DNA from: Clostridiales bacterium
GTDB taxonomy: Bacteria; Bacillota; Clostridia; Oscillospirales; Acutalibacteraceae
DNA length: 64,000 nt
NCBI GenBank assembly: GCA_024684435.1
Contig: JAIKWV010000015.1
Coordinates: 1 to 64,000 of the forward strand
Direction of reading: 5' to 3'
A program made the translations under genes and the position numbers. Positions 1-6,628 of this stretch are shown here, piece by piece (the first letter of the stretch is position 1; each line of letters begins with the position of its first letter). Below the pieces are notes generated by a model. That model was not told the DNA's origin, ran no database searches, and saw nothing but the letters and a program-made list of their open reading frames with translations.

Positions 1-378
1 CCCGTCCGCGGCGGATCGGATAAGGTCGAGCTTGAGGTCATGGTATCGGAGATCATGCATCAGATCGGAGTGCCGGCTCACATCAAGGGTTATCAGTACC
101 TGCGGGAATCCATAATCCTTTCTATCAATGATCCGGAGATGCTGAACTCCGTTACCAAGCTGCTGTATCCCACCGTCGCCAAGACCTTCAAGACCACATC
201 CTCCCGGGTTGAGCGAGCCATCCGCCACGCCATAGAAGTAGCCTGGGACAGGGGAGACGTGGACGTGTTGAGTTCCTACTTCGGCTATACCATCCAGAAC
301 ACAAGAGGCAAGCCCACCAACAGCGAATTTATAGCAATGATAAGCGACAAATTGAGGCTTAAACTGAAAATATCATAA
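1..378 (+). CDS. spo0A: Stage 0 sporulation protein A (Spo0A), C-terminal DNA-binding part; 5' end outside the window
   Basis: The frame is open from base 1, so this is the 3' part of a gene that begins upstream. The visible 125 residues are the Spo0A effector domain, a six-helix DNA-binding module. The helix-turn-helix stretch includes [20 protein letters not shown], which is strongly conserved in this family. Spo0A is the response regulator that commits the cell to sporulation by binding 0A boxes (TGTCGAA-like). The receiver domain lies off the window. In many Clostridia spo0A follows recN and spoIVB; here recN lies 42 kb downstream with no spoIVB beside it. A terminator follows directly. 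A candidate target promoter, upstream of spoIIGA, is in this same window. Confidence 0.96.
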   Translation, partial: PVRGGSDKVELEVMVSEIMHQIGVPAHIKGYQYLRESIILSINDPEMLNSVTKLLYPTVAKTFKTTSSRVERAIRHAIEVAWDRGDVDVLSSYFGYTIQNTRGKPTNSEFIAMISDKLRLKLKIS

Positions 379-393
379 ATCAATATTTACATT

Positions 394-430
394 GAGGAAC
401 TGCTTTTAAGCGGCTCCTCTCTCTTTTTAT
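394..430 (+). terminator. Rho-independent terminator after spo0A
   Basis: GAGGAACTGC and GCGGCTCCTC form an imperfect stem, with one mismatch and a G-U pair, around a short TTTTAA loop. A T-rich run (TCTCTTTTTAT) follows. It separates spo0A from the transporter gene. Confidence 0.75.
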
Positions 431-520
431 ATAAAAAAGCCGTGCGACGTTTGCAATTACATGCTATATGTGTTAAACTGATTGATAACTGGATATTATT
501 TTCAGAAACGAGGTTTTGTG

Positions 521-2332
521 ATGAGCGATAAAAGAACAGACAAGTCGGTCAATGTGCTGACCTACACAAAGCGTGAGCTTGCGGGCTACCTCACCGGTCT
601 TGCGGGTCAAAACATAATTTACAATATTATTGCCACCGGTCTTGCTTTTTATTTTCAGAGCGTCATATTTATTCCGGCAATTGCCTGTTCACTGATCTTT
701 GCGCTTGCAAGGGTCTGGGATGCCGTCAATGATCCTATGATGGGTTCCATAGTGGATAAAACCAGAACCAAATGGGGAAAATGCAAGCCCTATCTGCTTT
801 TTGTTCCCGCAGTGATATGCATTGCAACGATCCTTCCGTTTATCAACAGTATGTATGCCGAACCAAACGAGAAACACGAGGTCGAACCGGCTGAAAAGGC
901 GGCGTTTGCAGTTTTTGATACCTCCTCGTATTCCGCCTTTGAAAGTGTTATTTATGACGGAAAAGAATATATCGTTGCATCGGATTCCGGTTCATGGAAC
1001 ACCGCAAAGGACGCCGACGGAAAAACAATAAAAAACACTGTGAGCGTATATGTCAACGAAGAAGGCGTATATAAAGCCGTTGACGATCCCGCTCACTGCA
1101 AAACCATAGTGCAGGAATTTCAAAGCGAATACGGGTTTGAAAAAGCGCGTGGCTCAAAAGGCGTGTTTATTATCGCCTGGGCTGCATTCGCATATGTACT
1201 CTGGGGCATGGCTTATACCGTGGGAGATATTCCTCTTTGGGGAGTCACATCCCTGATGACGGAGGATCAGAATGACCGGGCAAAAGCCCTTGCGCTGGCG
1301 AGGATCTTTGCAAACGCCGGTATGATAGGAATGGCGTTCACTTTTATCGCCCCCAATTTCAACGGTATATTTACCGCAAGGGGTATGGATGAAGCCCACG
1401 CCCTGCGTTACAGTTATATTTTGACCGCCGTTATTCTGACAGTTTTTGCTTCGATTCTGTTTGAGGTCGCTGGTCTGTCAGTAAAGGAAAAGGTCTCTCA
1501 AAGCGAAAAGACTTACTCTATCAAGGATAACTTCCGTATCATGTGGGGCAACAAGCCATTCCGTCAGCTTTTAATATCCGGCGTGCTTCGCAGCCCGATA
1601 CAGCTTTTGAGCATCGTTGCCATGACATTGGTCATGTACTACTTTTTCAACAACAATCTTGAGGGAAATTTCGGTATCACAGTTGTTATCAAGGTCCTGA
1701 TAATGGGCATAGGTATATTCGGAGGACTGATCGCTTTTTCAGCCGTGATCCCGTCGCTTACACGCAGGTTTGAAAAGAAAAAGCTGTACAACTTCTTCTC
1801 TGTGATCGGCGCAATACCTTACCTGCTGATCTTTATATTTTTCAAGATCGCCGGCGGCAATATCCTCGGCTGGGGTTGGATCATAATAATGGGAGCGATG
1901 TTCTTCCTTGCATCATCTTCAATGGGCGCTCTCAATGTTTTGCAGAGCGTAATGATAGCGGACTGTATCGACCATGAGGAATACACCCACGGCGTCAGAA
2001 CGGACGGTGTTTTCTTCTCCGGACAAAGCTTCATTACCAAGCTTTCTGCCGGGATCGCGTCACTTATCAGCGGAATTGTTTACGCTGTTGTTGGATTTTC
2101 AGACAAGAATATAGCTTTGCTAAACAATGAACTTCTCAGCGGCGCTGATTTTAAGACATATGCAGGAGGCAAATACGCGGCGGCAATGTTTTTCCTTGTA
2201 TCTGTTCCTCCTGCCATAGGCATGCTGCTCTCCGCTATACCCACGGCAAAATATGCCTTGACCGATGAGGAACACACCCGCATCCTCAACGAGCTCAACG
2301 CGAAACGTTCCGCTGAAAAAGAAAACGAATAA
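521..2332 (+). CDS. GPH-family sugar:cation symporter (MFS) with a large extra loop
   Basis: A 603-residue polytopic membrane protein of the glycoside-pentoside-hexuronide:cation symporter family (MelB/XylP type). The family loop is visible near residues 68-90, with DPMMGSIVDKTRTKWGKCKP. Later signatures such as ADCIDHEEYTHGVRTDG (about residues 480-500) also fit. The start at 521 is preferred over an in-frame ATG at 482 because it begins the conserved cytoplasmic N-terminus; the ribosome site is weak (AGG). Family members are usually 450-500 residues. The excess is a hydrophilic insertion at about residues 112-212 between two membrane helices. The substrate is probably a glycoside or sugar acid but cannot be read from sequence. 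There is no sugar enzyme next to it, so it appears to be a single-gene unit. Confidence 0.85.
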   Translation: MSDKRTDKSVNVLTYTKRELAGYLTGLAGQNIIYNIIATGLAFYFQSVIFIPAIACSLIFALARVWDAVNDPMMGSIVDKTRTKWGKCKPYLLFVPAVICIATILPFINSMYAEPNEKHEVEPAEKAAFAVFDTSSYSAFESVIYDGKEYIVASDSGSWNTAKDADGKTIKNTVSVYVNEEGVYKAVDDPAHCKTIVQEFQSEYGFEKARGSKGVFIIAWAAFAYVLWGMAYTVGDIPLWGVTSLMTEDQNDRAKALALARIFANAGMIGMAFTFIAPNFNGIFTARGMDEAHALRYSYILTAVILTVFASILFEVAGLSVKEKVSQSEKTYSIKDNFRIMWGNKPFRQLLISGVLRSPIQLLSIVAMTLVMYYFFNNNLEGNFGITVVIKVLIMGIGIFGGLIAFSAVIPSLTRRFEKKKLYNFFSVIGAIPYLLIFIFFKIAGGNILGWGWIIIMGAMFFLASSSMGALNVLQSVMIADCIDHEEYTHGVRTDGVFFSGQSFITKLSAGIASLISGIVYAVVGFSDKNIALLNNELLSGADFKTYAGGKYAAAMFFLVSVPPAIGMLLSAIPTAKYALTDEEHTRILNELNAKRSAEKENE

Positions 2333-2379
2333 TCAAGGATAAAACTTATCTTTAAAAAATTATTAAGATCTCATATCGT

Positions 2380-2409
2380 TTGACTTTTTTATTGCTAATG
2401 TGATAGAAT
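2380..2409 (+). promoter_or_regulatory. Candidate SigA promoter for the nitroreductase gene
   Basis: TTGACT at 2380-2385 and TAGAAT at 2404-2409 are separated by 18 bp, in an AT-rich gap 50 bp upstream of the start codon. Confidence 0.5.
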
Positions 2410-2460
2410 ATAAATAATTGTAGTTGTTATTATCTTAATTTTGAAAGAGGCGGATAATAT

Positions 2461-3189
2461 ATGAAAAATGCCATTGACGCTCGCCGTTCTTACAGAAAGT
2501 ATATAAGGACTCCCATATCTCCGCAGTCCGTGGAAAAGCTCAGAGAAAAGATCGATGAATACAACAAAATATCCGGGTTGAATATGCAGCTGGTGCTTAA
2601 CAGTCCGGAGGCTTTTGAAAAGACGTCGAAAACCTACGGAATGTTTACCGGAGTTGAAAATTATATCGCTCTGATAGGCAAGACTGAGGATGAACTGGCG
2701 CGGGAAAAAATAGGATATTACGGGGAGGCTCTTGTCCTTCTGGCGGTAAAGCAGGGGCTTGGCACCTGCTGGGTCGGAGCAAGCTATGACAAGGACGCCT
2801 GCAATGCCGAGATAGCCGAGGACGAATCCCTTTACGGCGTTATCGCCCTGGGAAACGTTTTTTCCGGCAAATCCGCCAGGGAATCCGTTATAAGAGGCGC
2901 TATGCATATCAAGAAAAAGAGCATAAAGGATATGTACAGGACCGATACTCAGGTGCCGGACTGGTTTATAAACGGAATGAATGCCGTTCAGAAAGCCCCC
3001 TCGGCCCGCAATAAACAGCCGGTAATGTTCTATTATGTTGACGGAAAGATCACCTGCGGGGTATTTGATTATGACGGCTTTGAGGCTATGGATCTGGGAA
3101 TTGCCAAGCTTCACTTTGAGATAGGCGCGGGCAACGGCAAATGGAAGCCCGGAAACAATGCCGAATATGAGATAACAGGTCAGTGCTGA
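2461..3189 (+). CDS. Nitroreductase-family flavoprotein
   Basis: A 242-residue protein of the FMN-dependent nitroreductase fold. It begins with AIDARRSYRKY, the usual N-terminal phosphate-binding Arg-rich signature. YGEALVLLAVKQGLGTCWVG (about residues 87-106) matches the conserved mid-domain helix and strand, and a second half carries NAVQKAPSARNKQP. The repeated half-domain layout resembles the TM1586-like nitroreductases, in which two half-units sit in one chain. The likely role is NAD(P)H-dependent reduction of an unknown substrate in the cytoplasm. A GAGGCGG ribosome site precedes ATG. The glutamine synthetase gene follows after only 22 bp, so the two may be cotranscribed. Confidence 0.8.
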   Translation: MKNAIDARRSYRKYIRTPISPQSVEKLREKIDEYNKISGLNMQLVLNSPEAFEKTSKTYGMFTGVENYIALIGKTEDELAREKIGYYGEALVLLAVKQGLGTCWVGASYDKDACNAEIAEDESLYGVIALGNVFSGKSARESVIRGAMHIKKKSIKDMYRTDTQVPDWFINGMNAVQKAPSARNKQPVMFYYVDGKITCGVFDYDGFEAMDLGIAKLHFEIGAGNGKWKPGNNAEYEITGQC

Positions 3190-3211
3190 AATTGAAAGGC
3201 GTGATGTTCAC

Positions 3212-4420
3212 ATGTATTCAAAAGAAGAAGTTATGCAGTACGTTGCCGAGGAGGATGTAAAATTCATCCGAATGGCGTTTTGCGACATTTACGGGACGCA
3301 GAAAAATATATCAATAATGAGCGACGAGCTGGACAGGGCATTCAAGTACGGAATAGCTGTTGACGCCTTTGCAATCAGAGGCTTCGGCGGCGAGGTGCAT
3401 TCCGATCTTTTCCTGCATCCGGATTCGTCGACTATATCCATTTTGCCCTGGAGACCGGAGCACGGAAGGGTAGTGCGCATGTTCTGCGGCATAACCTATC
3501 CCGATGGGAGAGCCTTTGAATCCGATACCCGCGCGATTTTAAAAAGCGCGGTGGACGATGCGGAGAATATGGGTATAGAATTTACCTTCGGCTCCGAAAT
3601 GGAATTTTACCTGTTCAAGAGAGATGAAAACGGCGAGCCCACCAAGATCCCCTATGATAACGCGGGGTACATGGATATAGCTCCCGCTGACAAGGGCGAA
3701 AATATCAGAAGAGAGATCTGCCTTACCCTTGAAAAGATGGGCGTATATCCGGAAAGCTCCCACCATGAGGACGGCCCCGGACAGAATGAGATAGATTTCA
3801 GATATTCTGATCCTCTCAAATCCGCGGATAACGCCATCACCTTCCGCTCTGTGGTGAACACCGTCGCGGACAGGAACGGTCTGTACGCCGATTTTTCGCC
3901 CAAGCCTTTAGCGGACAAGGCGGGGAACGGTATGCATATCAATTTCAGCGCAAAGTCAAAGGACGGCCGTGACGTTATGCCAAATATAATTGCCGGTATT
4001 TTGTCACGGATCGGCGACATCACGCTGTTCCTCAATACTACGGAGGATTCATACAGAAGATTCGGCGCAAATAAAGCGCCGAAATATATAACCTGGTCAC
4101 ACGAAAACAGATCTCAGCTTATCCGCATACCCGCGGCAAAGGGCGAATACAGGCGGGCGGAGCTTCGTTCTCCCGATCCTTTGTGCAGTCCGTATCTTGC
4201 CTTTGCGCTGATCATCAGGGCGGGTCTTGAGGGCATTAAAAACAACATTGAACTGCCAGAGGCTGCGGATATGAACTTCTATGCGGTGCCGGAGAAAGCT
4301 CTTAACGGTTATGCTACCCTGCCATTAAGCATAAAGGACGCGAAGGCAAGGGCAAAGAACAGCGATTTTATAAAAGCAAATTTACCCAAATCAATAATCG
4401 AGTACTATACGGATTGCTGA
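3212..4420 (+). CDS. glnA: Glutamine synthetase, class I (short form)
   Basis: A 402-residue protein with GS signatures in order: beta-grasp N-terminus with KFIRMAFCDIYGTQKN; catalytic-domain metal residues in FGSEMEFYLF; GPGQNEIDF; the NGMHINFS nucleotide/metal segment; NRSQLIRIP; and RAELRSPDPLCSPYLAFA. It would ligate ammonia to glutamate using ATP. At about 402 residues it is shorter than usual GSI (about 440-470). The C-terminal segment NFYAVPEKALNGYATLPLSI corresponds to the region that carries the adenylylation Tyr in enteric enzymes; whether this Tyr is used is unknown. A gamma-glutamyl-polyamine-type GS is an alternative. An ANTAR regulator follows at once, as in clostridial glnA-nitR units, which favours ammonia assimilation. 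Confidence 0.88.
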   Translation: MYSKEEVMQYVAEEDVKFIRMAFCDIYGTQKNISIMSDELDRAFKYGIAVDAFAIRGFGGEVHSDLFLHPDSSTISILPWRPEHGRVVRMFCGITYPDGRAFESDTRAILKSAVDDAENMGIEFTFGSEMEFYLFKRDENGEPTKIPYDNAGYMDIAPADKGENIRREICLTLEKMGVYPESSHHEDGPGQNEIDFRYSDPLKSADNAITFRSVVNTVADRNGLYADFSPKPLADKAGNGMHINFSAKSKDGRDVMPNIIAGILSRIGDITLFLNTTEDSYRRFGANKAPKYITWSHENRSQLIRIPAAKGEYRRAELRSPDPLCSPYLAFALIIRAGLEGIKNNIELPEAADMNFYAVPEKALNGYATLPLSIKDAKARAKNSDFIKANLPKSIIEYYTDC

Positions 4421-4454
4421 TTTTAATGTGATCCGCTGAAAGGAGGCAAGGCAA

Positions 4455-5039
4455 ACGGAACTTATAGAACACAGCTACAAGGTACTGCTTGTATCCGCAT
4501 CTGAAAAATTTAATGCTTCCGTCAATGCGTTGCTCTCCGAGGTGAATTGCAGACCTGTCTTGACGGTTAACAGCATCGTAAGCGCGAAAAGGATGCTTTT
4601 AGAAGAAAAATTTGATATAGTTATAATAAACACGCCGCTGCCTGATGATTTTGGCGTGGATTTTGCCGTGGATATATGCGATAAGGGCAGTATGGGCGTT
4701 ATGCTTGCAGTAAAAGCCGAAAATTATCCGCAGGTCAACGCCTATGTTTCTCCATACGGTGTTCTGACCGTGGCGAAACCCTCGGCAAGTCAGACGATAA
4801 TCCAGTCTCTTCAGCTGCTCTGCAGTACCTGTGAAAGGCTCAGACGAATGGAGCAGAAGACCGCGTCCCTCGAAAGCAAGATGGATGAGATACGCAAGGT
4901 CAACAGGGCAAAGTGTCTGCTCATAGAAAAGAACGGAATGACCGAAAAAGAGGCTCACAGATTTATCGAAAAACAGGCGATGGATAGCTGCGTGACAAAG
5001 CTCTTTGTTGCGGAAAAAATACTTGAGAACATTGGATAG
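4455..5039 (+). CDS. NitR-like ANTAR antiterminator with receiver-like domain; apparent ACG start
   Basis: The C-terminal third is an ANTAR RNA-binding domain: a coiled-coil run from RRMEQKTASLESKMDEI, then VNRAKCLLIEKNGMTEKEAH and the closing helix. The N-terminal half resembles a degenerate receiver (YKVLLVS, DIVIINTPLPDDFG). The frame is open from 4440 and has no ATG/GTG/TTG until a TTG at 4530, which would delete the first receiver strand. A strong AGGAGG at 4441-4446 lies 8 bp before ACG at 4455, giving an N-terminus of about ELIEHSYKVLLVS. I therefore place the start there, 194 residues in all. ANTAR proteins prevent transcription termination; position behind glutamine synthetase suggests nitrogen control. 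A T-to-C sequence error at the start codon is possible. Confidence 0.72.
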   Translation, partial: TELIEHSYKVLLVSASEKFNASVNALLSEVNCRPVLTVNSIVSAKRMLLEEKFDIVIINTPLPDDFGVDFAVDICDKGSMGVMLAVKAENYPQVNAYVSPYGVLTVAKPSASQTIIQSLQLLCSTCERLRRMEQKTASLESKMDEIRKVNRAKCLLIEKNGMTEKEAHRFIEKQAMDSCVTKLFVAEKILENIG

Positions 5040-5064
5040 CAATGGATATGATCGGAGCAGAGGT

Positions 5065-5367
5065 ATGAAAAAAGTAAAGATCACCGTTATGAAAACGGTT
5101 CGGCACGATGATTTGATAGAAAGATTTGAAAACCCCATTGAACACGCCTGCGATATGAAGATCGGTCAAGTGTTCTTTTCTGTTGACTGCGAAAAACCGG
5201 ATAATTTCTGCTCCAGCGCCTGGGAGAGTTTATTGCCATTTGTCATGATACTGTCCCATGGGGGATCGGATATTTATGACGGTTGGATGAAGGATAAATA
5301 CTCCGCCATGATATCCTGCAACGACGGGTTCAGACCGGTGAGTTTTTTGCTGGAAACGGTATTATAG
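5065..5367 (+). CDS. Small TIGR04076-like protein of unknown function
   Basis: A 100-residue protein starting MKKVKITVMKT, with a conserved-looking core around IEHACDMKIGQVF and ending with CNDGFRPVSFLLE. The pattern (Lys-rich first strand, G-Q-F/E segment, CxDGxRPV near the C-terminus) matches what I remember of the TIGR04076 family, whose function is unknown. ATG at 5065 has a GCAGAGG ribosome site; a longer in-frame start at 5005 lies inside the upstream ANTAR gene and is less likely. It is probably the last gene of the glutamine synthetase unit. Confidence 0.65.
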   Translation: MKKVKITVMKTVRHDDLIERFENPIEHACDMKIGQVFFSVDCEKPDNFCSSAWESLLPFVMILSHGGSDIYDGWMKDKYSAMISCNDGFRPVSFLLETVL

Positions 5368-5415
5368 TGCATTTTTTGAATTATAAAAATATTATTATTT
5401 TTTAAATAAATTTAT

Positions 5416-5444
5416 TTGACATTATTCTACATTTAGTGTATTAT
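5416..5444 (+). promoter_or_regulatory. SigA-type promoter for pfkA
   Basis: A perfect TTGACA (5416-5421) and TATTAT (5439-5444) are separated by 17 bp, in an AT-rich gap ending 35 bp before the GTG start of pfkA. Confidence 0.75.
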
Positions 5445-5479
5445 GTATTGACGGATAATATATCGGGAGGTTCGTTATT

Positions 5480-6601
5480 GTGTATAGAATTGCAGTTTTA
5501 ACAAGTGGAGGAGACGCTCCGGGCATGAACCCGGCGGTTCGTGCTGTTGTACGTACTGCCTGTGTTATGGGTATGCAGGTCTTCGGCGTAAATCACGGAT
5601 ATCACGGCCTTATGGAAGGCGACCTTCACAAAATGGATCTTCGCAGTGTTTCAGATATAATTCAAAGAGGCGGTACACAGCTTTTCTCAGCCCGCGCTCC
5701 GGAGTTCAGGACAGAAGAAGGAATGCAGAAGGCTATTGATGTCTGTAAGAGCAAGAAGATCGACGGCATCGTTGTCATAGGCGGAGACGGTTCTTTCAGA
5801 GGTGCCAGGGATCTTTCCAGAAGAGGTATTCCCTGTGTTGCGCTTCCCGGTACAATAGACAATGATATTGCCTGTTGTGATTACACCATAGGTTACGATA
5901 CATGCCTTAATACCATTGTTGAAATGGTCGACAGAGTCAGAGATACCACAGAGTCCCACGGTCGCTGCACCGTTGTTGAGGTCATGGGGCGTTCAGCGGG
6001 TTATCTTGCGCTTTACTCCGGTATAGCTGTAGGCGCAACGGTAATACTTATTCCCGAAAAGAAACCCTACTACCTTGATAAGGACGTTATAGAGGTCATG
6101 AACAGGACTATAGCTACCGGTAAGGAACATTTTGTTATAGTTGTAGCAGAGGGTCTTTTTAATGAGGATGACAAAGATGAAAACGGTAACCCGGTATCAA
6201 GCGGAATTTTTGACAGCGCAAGCAAAATGAAGAGGATCGTCGGAGTTGAAGCCATTGCAAAAGAGATCGAAGAAAAAACAGGCTTTGAATCCCGTGCGGT
6301 AATCCTCGGTCACGTTCAGCGCGGCGGTTCGCCTACAGCCCGGGACAGAATAGTTGCAAGTCTTATGGGCAACAGGGCTGTCAAGCTTCTTGAGGAAGAG
6401 ATCGTAAAGAAGAAAAAGATCGACAGAAGAAATAAACAGTATGAAAATAATGGATTAGATCAAAGGGACGCTTACGAAGGCGGTAGAGTCGTTGCCATGC
6501 AGAGCGACAAAATAGTCGACTTTGATATTACAGAGGCTCTTGATATGAAGAAGAGCGTTGATATGGACGTCTATAAGCTTTCCGGAGAAATTTCCATCTA
6601 A
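5480..6601 (+). CDS. pfkA: ATP-dependent 6-phosphofructokinase
   Basis: A 373-residue group A phosphofructokinase that phosphorylates fructose 6-phosphate in glycolysis. LTSGGDAPGMN (7-17) forms the nucleotide loop. GGDGSFRGA (101-109) has Gly after GGD, which favours ATP over PPi. PGTIDNDI (123-130) holds the catalytic Asp127, and VEVMGR (166-171) contacts substrate. It is longer than the B. subtilis/E. coli type (about 320). The extra length sits in an acidic loop (NEDDKDENGNP) and a Lys/Arg-rich segment near residues 310-320. GTG start with GGGAGG at 5465-5470. In many Clostridia pfkA follows dnaE; here dnaE is 50 kb away and a helicase gene follows instead. Confidence 0.95.
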   Translation: MYRIAVLTSGGDAPGMNPAVRAVVRTACVMGMQVFGVNHGYHGLMEGDLHKMDLRSVSDIIQRGGTQLFSARAPEFRTEEGMQKAIDVCKSKKIDGIVVIGGDGSFRGARDLSRRGIPCVALPGTIDNDIACCDYTIGYDTCLNTIVEMVDRVRDTTESHGRCTVVEVMGRSAGYLALYSGIAVGATVILIPEKKPYYLDKDVIEVMNRTIATGKEHFVIVVAEGLFNEDDKDENGNPVSSGIFDSASKMKRIVGVEAIAKEIEEKTGFESRAVILGHVQRGGSPTARDRIVASLMGNRAVKLLEEEIVKKKKIDRRNKQYENNGLDQRDAYEGGRVVAMQSDKIVDFDITEALDMKKSVDMDVYKLSGEISI

Positions 6602-6628
6602 TCAACATAAACGTGAAGGATGCGTATT

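Noticed and set aside
2335..2353. A small hairpin AAGGATAA/TTATCTTT after the GPH symporter
   Set aside because: The stem is short, AT-rich and not followed by a T run; too weak for a terminator call.
2395..3114. A 239-codon minus-strand frame over the nitroreductase gene
   Set aside because: It covers the nitroreductase promoter and coding region, with no start signal and no family resemblance.
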